64,000 nucleotides of DNA, from positions 62,001 to 126,000 of the forward strand of contig CAKUSP010000002.1 in NCBI GenBank assembly GCA_934680015.1, in the 5' to 3' direction. The stretch comes from an uncultured Bacteroidales bacterium. Its GTDB lineage: Bacteria; Bacteroidota; Bacteroidia; Bacteroidales; UBA932. Position numbers and translations under genes: made by a program. The number at the start of each line of letters is the position of its first letter. Position 1 is the stretch's first letter. The notes under the pieces were generated by a model. That model saw only the letters and a program-made list of their open reading frames with translations, was not told the origin of the DNA and ran no database searches. This document shows, piece after piece, positions 9,111 to 18,309 of this stretch.

Positions 9111-10638
9111 TAATAAGTGGAGTATTTGGGCTGTCGTGGCTTTGAGTGTGCTTATCGGAGTGTTATCCACGATGTTTTATTTTAAAGTTAGAGAGCGAAA
9201 GGCTCTTTACGATGTAAAGTATGATGATTGGCGTAAATTAAATCTAATTCTTGAACAAGTAGACGCTAATTATGTAGATACCATTGACACCAAGGCTTTA
9301 ACAGATGCCGCCGTGGAGGCTGTACTTTCTAAACTTGATCCACATTCTACATACATGCCACCGGCAGTGCGCGAAGAAAGCGATAATTCGCTGGCTGCTG
9401 GATTTGACGGAATTGGCATACAATTTAACGTGCCGAACGACACGGCGATAGTTATAGAGTCTATAGCGGGTGGCCCGGCACAAAAGTGTGGTGTTCTCGC
9501 AGGAGATCGTTTGTTAAAGGTGGATGATGTGAATATAGCTGGTGTTCATTATCCACAGGATAGCATGGTGCGTAGGATGAAAGGCCCTGCCGGGACAAAA
9601 GTTAAAGTTACAGTGAAAAGAGATGGTGAATTGATTCCATTCGAAATTACTCGAGGGAAGATACCACTTTATTCTGTTGATGCTGCATTTATGACTAGTA
9701 GTACGGATGGTTACGTTAGAGTTTCAAAGTTTTCACGTAGTACTTATGAGGAATTTGTAAAGGCTCTTTCTTCGCTTAGTGCACAGGGGATGAAACACCT
9801 TATTGTGGATTTGAGAGATAATACTGGAGGTTATTTTGATCAGGCTCTTTTGATGAGTAATCTGTTTTTGCCGAAGGATTCCTTGATAGTGTTTTTGGAA
9901 GGTCGTAAGAGACCTCGGGAAGACTATAGGGCAGACGGGCATGGCCCTTATCAAGAGTTACCCATCAGTTTATTGATTAATGAAGGGAGTGCGTCTTCAA
10001 GTGAGATCTTCGCGGGAGCCTTACAGGATAATCATCGAGCAATCGTAGTCGGTAGGCGTTCTTTCGGAAAAGGTCTTGTTCAGGAACCTATTAATTTTAC
10101 CGATGGTAGTGGTATTCGTCTTACGGTAGCACGTTTCCATACGCCGTCTGGCCGTTGTATACAGAAACCATACACTGACGATTATCAACTGGAAGTTTAT
10201 AAAAGGTACGGCGAGGCGGAGATGGTTCAAAAGGATAGTATGAAAATCGAGAAAGGAGGTATAATTCCGGATGTCTTCGTTCCATTGGATACTACACGTG
10301 CTTCTGATTTTTATATAAAATGTAACAGAAAGGCTTGCGCTATGCGTTTCGCTTCAGATTATTTTGATAAACATCATACTGAACTTTCGAGTATAGACGA
10401 TTATAATCGATTATTAAATTATCTGGACAATGCTCAGCTTGAGAAAAAATTCTTAGCCTTTGTACGGGATAAGGAAGGAATAACGCCGACTAAAAAAGAG
10501 TGGGAGGAGTCAAAATCATATATATTGACTCAAATACGTGCACTTGTAGGAAGATATTCTGCTCTAGGGGATAATGCCTTTTATCATTTATATCTTTCTA
10601 TAGACGATACTTATGCAGCTGCACTCACTGCGCGATAA
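9100..10638 (+). CDS. C-terminal processing peptidase (S41 family) with PDZ domain
   Basis: 512 residues. One N-terminal membrane segment (about 8-28) anchors the enzyme in the inner membrane facing the periplasm. A PDZ domain spans about 100-175 (GFDGIGIQF to the GDRLL carboxylate-binding region). The Ser-Lys dyad is visible as Ser299 in NEGSASSSE and Lys324 in SFGKG, at the family spacing of 25. These Prc/CtpA-type proteases trim C-termini of envelope proteins. The start ATG follows AAGGAAG inside the deaminase gene. The 3' end overlaps the convergent TonB-like gene by 14 bp. Confidence 0.92.
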   Translation: MKNNNKWSIWAVVALSVLIGVLSTMFYFKVRERKALYDVKYDDWRKLNLILEQVDANYVDTIDTKALTDAAVEAVLSKLDPHSTYMPPAVREESDNSLAAGFDGIGIQFNVPNDTAIVIESIAGGPAQKCGVLAGDRLLKVDDVNIAGVHYPQDSMVRRMKGPAGTKVKVTVKRDGELIPFEITRGKIPLYSVDAAFMTSSTDGYVRVSKFSRSTYEEFVKALSSLSAQGMKHLIVDLRDNTGGYFDQALLMSNLFLPKDSLIVFLEGRKRPREDYRADGHGPYQELPISLLINEGSASSSEIFAGALQDNHRAIVVGRRSFGKGLVQEPINFTDGSGIRLTVARFHTPSGRCIQKPYTDDYQLEVYKRYGEAEMVQKDSMKIEKGGIIPDVFVPLDTTRASDFYIKCNRKACAMRFASDYFDKHHTELSSIDDYNRLLNYLDNAQLEKKFLAFVRDKEGITPTKKEWEESKSYILTQIRALVGRYSALGDNAFYHLYLSIDDTYAAALTAR

Positions 10639-11353
10639 ACTTATAGACTATATTGCCTAACTGACGAGCTGGAGCATCGCTTTTTTTAGAGAAGCGGCTT
10701 TGGCTCGCTGCTTTTAGAGCATATTCCCGAAGACATTTATCTGAAGAAGATATGTCATCTTGAATCTTGGCTTGAAGCACCTTTCCATTAGGGTCTATGG
10801 CTAGTATTACAGTAACTTCCCCGCTACCGATGCATTTATAAGCCGGTATAGGAAGGTAACTTCCTTTTCTTCCTTCCATACTATATGACAGAACTGATGG
10901 ACCGGTGTAAGTCTCGTCTTGCGCGTTAGTCGATTTATCTATTGCAGTTTTTTTTGATGGTATGGCCACGAAGTCATCGTCTTTTCTAGACATATTCTGC
11001 TCGTAGTTTTTTTGTATGCGTTCTGCATCTTTGTATAGTTGCTCAGCATCTGTTCCGCGATCATCTTTAAGATGGGAATCTACGCGCAGATTCTTTATTT
11101 CAGAGTTGCTGCTGGAAGAGATGCCTTCTTCTTCGAGCATTCTATCTAGTTTTTCATTGAGGGCTTTACTTTTTGCCAATTGCTTTTCTAGTTCTTCTAT
11201 TTTCTCTTGATTAGAAAAATCCAATTCCATCACCGTCTGTTCCCTAGTAAGACGGGGGTGAACTACAGTTAGCAACAAAACAATTATCACCGCAAGATGT
11301 ATACTCACGGTGATAAGAATTCCTGCTAATTTATCTGATGAAGGACTTTTCAC
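10625..11353 (-). CDS. TonB-like energy transducer
   Basis: 242 residues. A short cytoplasmic N-terminus is followed by one membrane helix (about 10-29), a coiled-coil, charged linker (about 48-140) and a C-terminal TonB-like domain (about 160-242) with YKCIGSGEVTVILAIDPNGKV. Such proteins carry ExbB/ExbD motor force to outer-membrane receptors. The linker is rich in Glu/Lys and lacks the Pro/Lys repeats of classical TonB, so a role in a TolA-like or other envelope system is possible. Its start overlaps the end of udk by 4 bp, and an exbB/exbD cluster lies three genes upstream on the same strand. Confidence 0.78.
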   Translation of the reverse strand: MKSPSSDKLAGILITVSIHLAVIIVLLLTVVHPRLTREQTVMELDFSNQEKIEELEKQLAKSKALNEKLDRMLEEEGISSSSNSEIKNLRVDSHLKDDRGTDAEQLYKDAERIQKNYEQNMSRKDDDFVAIPSKKTAIDKSTNAQDETYTGPSVLSYSMEGRKGSYLPIPAYKCIGSGEVTVILAIDPNGKVLQAKIQDDISSSDKCLREYALKAASQSRFSKKSDAPARQLGNIVYKFIAQ

Positions 11354-11961
11354 TTTAGGAATTTTTCAATCGTGGCCGTGATAACTTCGATTGCGACTTT
11401 GTTGTGTCCTCCTTGAGGGATAATGACGTCGGCATATCGTTTACTAGGCTCAATAAATTGTAAATACATGGGTTTGACTGTTCGAGAGTATCGTTCTATA
11501 ACCCAGCTTACATCTTTGCCTCGTTCCGTAATGTCTCTTGCCATTACTCGCATTAGGCGATCATCGTCGTCGGCATCGACGAACAATTTAATATCCATCT
11601 GGTCTCTTAATTCCTTACATGAGAATATGAGAATCCCTTCTATAATTATGACATCGGCTGGATCTACTCTAACTGTTTCAGTTTTACTGCGGGAACATGA
11701 TATGTAGGAATAAACAGGCTGTTCAACGCTTTTCCCTGCCTTTAAATCACGAAGTTGAGAGCAAAGTAAGTCCCAATCGATAGCATCGGGATGGTCAAAG
11801 TTATGCACCCTTTTTTCCTCATCGGTGAGGTCGCTCGAGTCTTTGTAGTAAGCATCTTGTGGAATAACTACTACTTTTTCGTTTTTCAACTTACTCTTTA
11901 TGGCTCTTACGACTGTTGTTTTGCCGCTGCCTGAGCCTCCGGCGATTCCGATTACAAGCAT
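11350..11961 (-). CDS. udk: Uridine kinase
   Basis: 203 residues, normal for the family. The P-loop GGSGSGKTT begins near residue 8, PQDAYY follows, and NFDHPDAIDW is a uridine kinase signature. It phosphorylates uridine and cytidine to their monophosphates for pyrimidine salvage in the cytoplasm. It lies 5 bp downstream of asnS and overlaps the TonB-like gene by 4 bp, so the three are probably co-transcribed. A second salvage gene, upp, occurs at 60.6 kb. Confidence 0.93.
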   Translation of the reverse strand: MLVIGIAGGSGSGKTTVVRAIKSKLKNEKVVVIPQDAYYKDSSDLTDEEKRVHNFDHPDAIDWDLLCSQLRDLKAGKSVEQPVYSYISCSRSKTETVRVDPADVIIIEGILIFSCKELRDQMDIKLFVDADDDDRLMRVMARDITERGKDVSWVIERYSRTVKPMYLQFIEPSKRYADVIIPQGGHNKVAIEVITATIEKFLK

Positions 11962-11966
11962 TTTGT

Positions 11967-13373
11967 TTAATATTCTGCGTTTTTAGGTGTGCGTGGGAAT
12001 GGGATTACGTCACGTATGTTTTGCATTCCAGTTATGAATAGTAGAAGCCTCTCAAAGCCCAATCCGAAGCCACTATGGGGACAACTTCCGAATCGGCGGG
12101 TATCTATATACCATTCCAAATTCTTACGGCTCATCTTTAATTCGTCAATCCTGTTTTCAAGTTTTGTTAAATCGGCTTCACGCTCACTTCCACCGATTAT
12201 TTCGCCTATCTTAGGGAATAATATATCCATGGCGCGAACGGTCTTATCATCTTCATTTTGTTTCATGTAGAAGGCTTTTATGTCTTTAGGAAAGTCAGTT
12301 AAAATCACTGGTTTGCCGAAGTGCTCTTCTACTAGAAATCTTTCATGTTCGCTTTGAAGATCTGTTCCCCAATCAACAGGATACTCAAAATGATGGCCAT
12401 TAGCTATGGCTTCTTTCAGAATGTCTATTCCTTCTGTATAAGGTAGTCTTACGAAGTCCGTGTTTATTACACTTTTAAGTCTATCTATTAGAGTGTCGTC
12501 ATATTTGTCATTTAGAAATTGTATGTCATCCATACAGTTATCTAAAGCATATTTCACTACAGATTTTATGAAATCTTCTGCAAGATTCATATTATCCGTA
12601 ATGTCGTAGAAGGCCATTTCTGGTTCTATCATCCAAAATTCTGCCAGGTGACGTGGAGTATTTGAGTTCTCTGCCCTAAATGTAGGCCCGAATGTATATA
12701 TGGCACCAAGGGCTGTAGCTCCGAGTTCTCCCTCTAATTGTCCGCTTACTGTAAGGCTGGTTTGTTTGCCGAAAAAGTCTTTAGTGAAGTCTACTTCACC
12801 TTTTTTATTTTTAGGTACATTGTTTAAGTCAAGCGTGGTGACCTGGAACATTTGCCCAGCTCCTTCACAATCCGATGCAGTTATAAGAGGTGTATTGAAA
12901 TAAACAAATCCTTTGTCGTGGAAATACTGGTGTATTGCAAATGCCATTTGGCTACGAAGTCGAAAAATAGCCCCAAAGGTATTCGTCCTTGGACGCATAT
13001 GCGCTACGCTTCTAAGATATTCAAATGAGGTGTCCTTTTTTTGAAGAGGATATCTCATAGGGTCACATTCGCCCAATATTTCTATACTATCCGCTTTGAT
13101 TTCGACAGATTGTCCGCTACCTACTGATTCTACCAATTCTCCATTTACGGCTATGCATGCACCAGTGCTGATTCTTGAAATGATAGGGGTAGTATTTTCA
13201 TCTTTATTTGCAACTATTTGAATGTTTTTTATGGTAGAACCATCATTCAAGGCGATAAATGCTATATCTTTATTACCTCTCTTTGTCCTAACCCATCCTT
13301 TTGCCAATACTTTTTGACCTGCTTTCATCTGGAGCAGATCTTTAACTTTTGTGCGCAGTATTTCTGTAGACAT
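11967..13373 (-). CDS. asnS: Asparaginyl-tRNA synthetase
   Basis: 468 residues. An N-terminal OB-fold anticodon-binding domain (about 18-105) is followed by a class II catalytic core: motif 2 around [21 protein letters not shown] and motif 3 [15 protein letters not shown] near the C-terminus, ending IPFPRTP. It charges tRNA-Asn with asparagine. The length matches bacterial AsnRS and not the shorter, OB-less archaeal asparagine synthetase relatives. It lies downstream of the exbD terminator hairpin, so it should have its own promoter or rely on readthrough. Confidence 0.97.
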   Translation of the reverse strand: MSTEILRTKVKDLLQMKAGQKVLAKGWVRTKRGNKDIAFIALNDGSTIKNIQIVANKDENTTPIISRISTGACIAVNGELVESVGSGQSVEIKADSIEILGECDPMRYPLQKKDTSFEYLRSVAHMRPRTNTFGAIFRLRSQMAFAIHQYFHDKGFVYFNTPLITASDCEGAGQMFQVTTLDLNNVPKNKKGEVDFTKDFFGKQTSLTVSGQLEGELGATALGAIYTFGPTFRAENSNTPRHLAEFWMIEPEMAFYDITDNMNLAEDFIKSVVKYALDNCMDDIQFLNDKYDDTLIDRLKSVINTDFVRLPYTEGIDILKEAIANGHHFEYPVDWGTDLQSEHERFLVEEHFGKPVILTDFPKDIKAFYMKQNEDDKTVRAMDILFPKIGEIIGGSEREADLTKLENRIDELKMSRKNLEWYIDTRRFGSCPHSGFGLGFERLLLFITGMQNIRDVIPFPRTPKNAEY

Positions 13374-13388
13374 TTTCTTTTATTTTAA

Positions 13389-13422
13389 AAGCGGCCCTCC
13401 ATATAAGTACGGGGGACCGCTT
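13389..13422 (-). terminator. Terminator of the exbB/exbD operon
   Basis: A GC-rich imperfect hairpin (arms at about 13389-13400 and 13411-13422) is followed on the minus strand by a T-rich run. It sits between exbD and asnS. Confidence 0.6.
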
Positions 13423-13439
13423 GTATTGAATGAACCGGT

Positions 13440-13910
13440 TTATTCTGCCGGCTTTCTAGCAGAGTACATTATTTTCGTTGCAGAACAACGACGAAGTTCC
13501 TGCTTTACATCGACAATTATACCCATTCTGACATTTTGATCAGCTCTGATGCAGACTGTCATTTGTGGACGATCCGCTTCACTTAATGCCTCTCGTTCAG
13601 AAGCTACAAAGTCGCGAATGTCGTCTTTTGTCTTGAATGAATCATTAAGCTGGATGCGAGCATCGGTACCATATTGTGCCTGAAGTGACTTTATAGGTTC
13701 TCCGATGTTTATATAGCAAGCCAGATCTTTACGCTCTAGTTTTACGGATTCTGTAGCCTCCGGGATGGTTACTTGGACTTTGTTTTCCGTTTCACGCATC
13801 TGGGTGGTCACCATAAAGAAGAACAGGAGCATGAAGACAATGTCGGACATAGAGCCGGAAGATATTCCTGGAACATCTCTTTTGCTGTTACTACCTCCAA
13901 ATTTTGACAT
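13440..13910 (-). CDS. exbD: ExbD/TolR-type biopolymer transport protein (second copy)
   Basis: 156 residues. A cytoplasmic N-terminus with SSGSMSDIVFMLLFFFMV leads straight into the single membrane helix; the aspartate of SDIVF corresponds to the proton-path aspartate of ExbD/TolR. The rest is periplasmic. It pairs with ExbB to form the proton-driven motor that energises TonB-type transport. It is the second of two different exbD genes here, 17 bp after the first, and is shorter. Two non-identical ExbD subunits may form a mixed motor, as is common in Bacteroidota. Confidence 0.9.
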   Translation of the reverse strand: MSKFGGSNSKRDVPGISSGSMSDIVFMLLFFFMVTTQMRETENKVQVTIPEATESVKLERKDLACYINIGEPIKSLQAQYGTDARIQLNDSFKTKDDIRDFVASEREALSEADRPQMTVCIRADQNVRMGIIVDVKQELRRCSATKIMYSARKPAE

Positions 13911-13927
13911 ATTTTCTATCTCCTATT

Positions 13928-14512
13928 TTATCTGGTTCCTTTTACATCCATAGGCTCTGCCTCTGAAATAATCTGAGGTACAGCCTTTTTTACCCAATCT
14001 TGCTGCTCCTCGCTAAGACGAGCGAAAGTCTTTCCGAAATTAGCCATTGCAAATTCGTCACGCAATTCGTTGACAGCTTTAACCAGTTCGTTCTGCACAG
14101 CGATGTATGCCTTGTAACTGGTACCACGGTCGTTCTGAAGGGATATTACACCTTTAGATACTGGTACTGTCTTTCCCCAACCTTCAATGAGTTTCATCTC
14201 CTTGTCTGGCATATTAGGGTCGTTATTCGGATTAGCAAGGAATTCCTTGACTTTGTCTTTAAGAAGGGTAACATCCATTTGCTCGGTACCTACTAGAATC
14301 TTATCGGAAGAACTGATTCTCACTATGATGATGTTACGCCTATTGACTTTCTGATCCTCTGTCTTTTCGTTCGGATTAGGCATCGGAGGCAGACGACGAG
14401 CAAGACCAGTCTGGCTACCCATCGTGGTGGTCATAAGGAAGTAACACAACAGAAGGAATGCTATATCTGCCGTGGAACTCGAGTTGATACCTGGTGTTTT
14501 CTTTTTACCCAT
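13928..14512 (-). CDS. exbD: ExbD/TolR-type biopolymer transport protein (first copy)
   Basis: 194 residues. The N-terminus KKTPGINSSSTADIAFLLLCYFLMTT contains the membrane helix with the conserved Asp of TADIAF. The periplasmic part (about 35-194) is longer than in the second copy. It begins 6 bp after the unknown membrane protein and belongs to the four-gene cluster exbB-x-exbD-exbD. The role is as proton-path partner of ExbB; which receptors the motor serves cannot be told from sequence. Confidence 0.9.
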   Translation of the reverse strand: MGKKKTPGINSSSTADIAFLLLCYFLMTTTMGSQTGLARRLPPMPNPNEKTEDQKVNRRNIIIVRISSSDKILVGTEQMDVTLLKDKVKEFLANPNNDPNMPDKEMKLIEGWGKTVPVSKGVISLQNDRGTSYKAYIAVQNELVKAVNELRDEFAMANFGKTFARLSEEQQDWVKKAVPQIISEAEPMDVKGTR

Positions 14513-14518
14513 AATTAT

Positions 14519-14959
14519 TTACTTCGCTTCTCTTTTGTTACGGATTCCTTCGACTATCGTTCCCACTATTATGGACAGTATAGCTACTGCCGAGATTAGA
14601 TAGGTAAGATTAAGAATCGTATCTGTGAGTTTAAGGGTGCTCTGTGATGGTTGCTGTGCAATTCCGATAGCAGGCGAACCCGGCGAAAGGAAATAAACGA
14701 CCGCGCATACGAGTGCTGTGCCCCCCACAACGGAGAGAACTTTTACAAGAAATTTCTTGTCGTTCTTAACACCTACCCAACCAGCTATAAAGACGATTGA
14801 GAAGATAGCAACAGCAACCATAGCATAGGTCCAATAGAATAGTATGTTTACTGACAAGTCATTGAATCCTTTCCACCAAGCAAAGGCGGTGATTAGGATG
14901 CTGACAAGTAGCAACACTATCATTATTCCCTTTATGATTTTACTATAGTTCGATTTCAT
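14519..14959 (-). CDS. Small integral membrane protein within the exbB/exbD cluster
   Basis: 146 residues with four predicted helices (about 10-28, 38-62, 74-92 and 112-136) and no enzymatic motif. I do not recognise a named family. It lies 5 bp after exbB and 6 bp before exbD, so it is certainly co-transcribed with the motor genes. Proteins in this position recur in Bacteroidota ExbB/ExbD clusters, which suggests an accessory motor subunit, but this is inference from context. Confidence 0.7.
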   Translation of the reverse strand: MKSNYSKIIKGIMIVLLLVSILITAFAWWKGFNDLSVNILFYWTYAMVAVAIFSIVFIAGWVGVKNDKKFLVKVLSVVGGTALVCAVVYFLSPGSPAIGIAQQPSQSTLKLTDTILNLTYLISAVAILSIIVGTIVEGIRNKREAK

Positions 14960-14964
14960 TATAA

Positions 14965-15756
14965 TTAAGCTTTGTACGCTGTAAGAACGTCAATAAGATC
15001 GATAGATGCCTCTTCCATATCGATGGTTATACCATCAATTTTAGCGAGGATATAGTTATAGAATACCTGAAGAATCATGGCTACGATCAAACCACCGACT
15101 GTGGTAATCAAGGCGACCTTCATACCTCCTGCAACGACGTTAGGAGAGATATCACCTGCTGCCTGAATAGCATCGAATGCTTCGATCATACCGATAACGG
15201 TACCAAGGAATCCAAGAGAAGGAGCTAGCGCGATGAAAAGTGAAATCCATGAAAGTCCATTTTCAAGAAGACTCATCTGTATAGAACCAGAAGAAACTAC
15301 ATTCTTTTCAACGACATCAATACCCTGGTCATAACGATCAAGTCCATCGTAGAAAATTTTTGCAACAGGACCGCGAGTCTTACGACATACATCCTTAGCT
15401 GCTTCTATGCCACCCTTCTTCAAGGCTGCCTCTACTTGAGAAACTAATGCTTTTGCATTAACCTTAGAGAAAGAAAGATAGAGAATTCTTTCGATAGAAA
15501 GGGCTAGACCAAGGATAAGACAGATGATAATCAAGGCCATAAACCCTGCACCACCCTCGATGAATTTGGTCTTTAGTGCCTGGTGAAGAGGAATCTCAGT
15601 TTTAGGTTTGAGAGAATCAACCCCACTTTCATCGACAGCTGTTCCCGCTGTTAGCTCAGTACTATCCTGAGACTTTTCTGTATCCTGTGCGGAAACAGTA
15701 TTAGCGGAGAAGACCATAAGGGCCATTGCTGCCAAAAACATTGAAATCTTTTTCAT
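14965..15756 (-). CDS. exbB: MotA/TolQ/ExbB proton channel family protein
   Basis: 263 residues. An N-terminal signal-like helix (about 1-23) and an acidic, low-complexity stretch precede the ExbB core. Helices lie near 70-90, 160-185 (APSLGFLGTVIGMIEAF, the family signature) and 205-235. It forms the pentameric channel around the ExbD helices in the inner membrane. It is the first gene of a minus-strand operon that ends at the terminator at 13389. I see no exact TAnnTTTG box in the AT-rich 97 bp upstream. Confidence 0.92.
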   Translation of the reverse strand: MKKISMFLAAMALMVFSANTVSAQDTEKSQDSTELTAGTAVDESGVDSLKPKTEIPLHQALKTKFIEGGAGFMALIIICLILGLALSIERILYLSFSKVNAKALVSQVEAALKKGGIEAAKDVCRKTRGPVAKIFYDGLDRYDQGIDVVEKNVVSSGSIQMSLLENGLSWISLFIALAPSLGFLGTVIGMIEAFDAIQAAGDISPNVVAGGMKVALITTVGGLIVAMILQVFYNYILAKIDGITIDMEEASIDLIDVLTAYKA

Positions 15757-15853
15757 AACTGTTTTTGATTGTGTTTTAATTAATAAATTTTATATGTTTT
15801 GAATCTTTATCAAAAATCGATGCAATATAACAAAAAAACATTTCATTTGAAAA

Positions 15854-16633
15854 TTATTCTATAATTAATGGAAAAAGCTCCATGGCGTTTTTAGTGGTTA
15901 TCTTAGCAATATTATCTAAGCTAATATTTTTTATTTCAGATAATTTCTTTGCTATTAAGGGAATGTTGGCACTTTCATTTCTTGTTCCACGAAGTGGAGT
16001 AGGAGCAAGATATGGGGCATCGGTTTCTAAAACTATGTCCTTGATATCAATATCTTCTACTTCTCGTGATATAGAAGCGTTTTTGAATGTCAGTACTCCT
16101 CCTATGCCTACCCGCCAATCTCCGTATTTTTTTAGCCTCGTAAGTGTTTGGGCGCTTCCGCTGAATGCATGCAGATTTCCCCTGAGTGCTAATCCTTTGC
16201 ATGCGTCCATTATTTTGAAAAAATCATCAGTAGCATCCCTAAGATGTATATTAACGGGTTTATTTAATTTCGCAGCAAGTTCTAGTTGTGCTATAAATGC
16301 ATCCTTTTGAAAGTGACTAAATTCTGTGCTGAAATGGTAGTCGAGTCCTATTTCTCCTATGGCAACAAACTCTCTTTTGTTGCATTCTTTAACTAACATA
16401 TCCATTTCTTCTTGCCAATTTTCTTTTACTGAACCTGGGTATATTCCGAGCATGGGATATAGGATATGTGGATGACTATCGCAAAGAGAGAGCATCTTCG
16501 CTCTTTCATGGGAGTCAATATCTGCAAGTATCATTTTAAATACCCCTGCACTTTGGGCTTTTGCTATGATGGATTCTTCATCACCTGTAAAAGCTTCATC
16601 GCTTATGTGAGTGTGTGTATCTACGAATTTCAT
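15854..16633 (-). CDS. TatD family metal-dependent nuclease
   Basis: 259 residues with a TIM-barrel amidohydrolase fold. The metal ligands are visible: DTHTHI at 5-10, the glutamate of IGEIGLDYH, the histidine of NIHLRDA and the aspartate of LETDAPY. TatD proteins act as 3'-5' DNA exonucleases or related hydrolases in the cytoplasm. The gene follows dprA by about 39 bp on the same strand, forming a small DNA-processing neighbourhood. The precise substrate is uncertain, as for most TatD paralogues. Confidence 0.9.
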   Translation of the reverse strand: MKFVDTHTHISDEAFTGDEESIIAKAQSAGVFKMILADIDSHERAKMLSLCDSHPHILYPMLGIYPGSVKENWQEEMDMLVKECNKREFVAIGEIGLDYHFSTEFSHFQKDAFIAQLELAAKLNKPVNIHLRDATDDFFKIMDACKGLALRGNLHAFSGSAQTLTRLKKYGDWRVGIGGVLTFKNASISREVEDIDIKDIVLETDAPYLAPTPLRGTRNESANIPLIAKKLSEIKNISLDNIAKITTKNAMELFPLIIE

Positions 16634-16672
16634 AAATGTTTGGCATTAAGAGGCAAATTTCGGGATGCAAGT

Positions 16673-17839
16673 TTACATATTTTTGACGACAATAGTGCAT
16701 CTTTGTAACAAATCAATTTGTAAAAGTTTGTCTTTTTGCAGCATTATACATAGACTTAGAGCGCGGCTATAGGTGAGTCCACATGCTGAAGCAATGTTTT
16801 CTATATCTGCATTTCTATTGTTCTCGATATGTTTTGCTATGCCCAAGATGTCTTCGAGCATCTCAGGAGGTAGATTCATATAGAATCGTTCTACTTTTTC
16901 TCTAAAGGAGCCATTAGGGCTGAGTAGGGTATGTCCAAGTCCAAGTCGGGAAGATAGTGTTTCAAGATTAGCAATGGACTCGGCTATGTGTTGTTCAATC
17001 AGATTATTACATCCTTGGCTTCTAATATCGTCTATTCTTCCAGGTAGTGCGTATAGATCTCTGTTATAATCAGTGGCTAGTCGTGCCGTTATCAATCCGC
17101 CCCCGTGCTTTTTAGATTCTATAAGTATCGTTGCGCTGGAAAGGCCAGCAATGATTCGGTTACGGCGTAAAAAATTGGCCACAGTAACAGGGTATCCTAT
17201 GGGAAAGTCACTTATAAGGCTGCAGAAAGGTGTTTGGCTACATTTTCGAGCCAACATCCAATGACTTTTGGGGTAAACTGCTTCTATGCCAGTGGGAAGT
17301 ACGGCTATAGTGGGAAGACCGAATTGGAGTGCGGCTTCGTGAGCTATAGAATCTACTCCTAATGCTAAACCACTTACTATCGTAGGCTTAATGGGAGCTT
17401 TTGATAGTGTGAGAACTATCTTTTGGCACCACTGTTGACCGTAAGTAGAGATATCTCTGGTGCCAACAATCGAAATCATCGGCCTATTGAATAGGTCTTG
17501 TATTTCAGTTATGCTTTTGTAATAAAGGCCAATGGGCGCGTCATAACAATCTTTTAAAGGCTGCGGATATCCTTGATCTTCGATAGAGATGAAATTTGCT
17601 CCGCATTCTACAATGCGTGTGAATTCTTTCAAACTCTCTTCTAAAGCGTCATCGTTCAGCTTGTCTTTAAATGGAGAAAAAGGCCCTAAAAGTGAGTTTC
17701 TTTGATATTCACTTAATTTGAAAAGACTTTCAATGGAACCAGTCTTTTCGATCAGTTCGTGCGCCAGGTGTGGTTTAAAACCGAAAACGCGACCCAGAGT
17801 CATGGCTCCGAGCGTGGAAGTTGAGGGTGAAGTGTTCAT
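16673..17839 (-). CDS. dprA: DNA-processing protein DprA
   Basis: 388 residues. An N-terminal helical (SAM-like) region is followed by the extended Rossmann fold DprA core (about 95-305) with ISIVGTRDIS, GLALGVDSIAHEAAL and AVLPTGIE, then a C-terminal winged-helix-like domain (about 325-385). DprA loads RecA onto incoming single-stranded DNA during natural transformation; many non-competent bacteria also keep it. It sits in a minus-strand run after queA and an unknown gene, with 14 bp to the latter. Confidence 0.93.
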   Translation of the reverse strand: MNTSPSTSTLGAMTLGRVFGFKPHLAHELIEKTGSIESLFKLSEYQRNSLLGPFSPFKDKLNDDALEESLKEFTRIVECGANFISIEDQGYPQPLKDCYDAPIGLYYKSITEIQDLFNRPMISIVGTRDISTYGQQWCQKIVLTLSKAPIKPTIVSGLALGVDSIAHEAALQFGLPTIAVLPTGIEAVYPKSHWMLARKCSQTPFCSLISDFPIGYPVTVANFLRRNRIIAGLSSATILIESKKHGGGLITARLATDYNRDLYALPGRIDDIRSQGCNNLIEQHIAESIANLETLSSRLGLGHTLLSPNGSFREKVERFYMNLPPEMLEDILGIAKHIENNRNADIENIASACGLTYSRALSLCIMLQKDKLLQIDLLQRCTIVVKNM

Positions 17840-17853
17840 AGTTATGGTGGTTT

Positions 17854-18309
17854 TTATTCTTCTGCTTTATATCTAAGATTTTTCTCTACTAATTTTATAA
17901 TTTCAATTAACATTTCGTCGTTTTGCGCGCAGATGCTCATGATGCACAACATCCCTTTTTTGATTTCGACGCACATAAGCCTCATAGGGGAGTCGTCCTC
18001 GCATAGAGCTTCAAATCCATAGGCTTTTTTACCGGCAAAAGGCCATTCTATTATGGGGTCGAAGTCTTCAGGGTCTGTATCATCAAATCCTACAATATCG
18101 GCATAATTGGCTAAAGCTTCATCCGCCGCAGTAGTGTCAGATGGCATTAGTCCTGAATAAATATCTACAACTGCCAAATCTTTTTTTGCTACGTCATCGG
18201 GAAGATGACACTCGATGTGAGTCACATCGGTCCCATCAACCTCGGTGTAAGTACTTTCTTCCTTTTCCCAACCACCCGGAAGATCTAGGCGTATCGTATA
18301 CTTGCTCAT
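17854..18309 (-). CDS. Unknown protein between queA and dprA
   Basis: 151 residues, acidic, predicted soluble, with no signal peptide. I do not recognise a family. Alternating strands dominate the N-terminal half ([22 protein letters not shown]) and an amphipathic helix ends the protein ([12 protein letters not shown]). A Cys-containing central strand pair lies at about 105-130. Its start overlaps the end of queA by 4 bp (ATGA), and dprA follows 14 bp later, so expression is tied to both. The coupling to queA is the only clue to function. Confidence 0.75.
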   Translation of the reverse strand: MSKYTIRLDLPGGWEKEESTYTEVDGTDVTHIECHLPDDVAKKDLAVVDIYSGLMPSDTTAADEALANYADIVGFDDTDPEDFDPIIEWPFAGKKAYGFEALCEDDSPMRLMCVEIKKGMLCIMSICAQNDEMLIEIIKLVEKNLRYKAEE

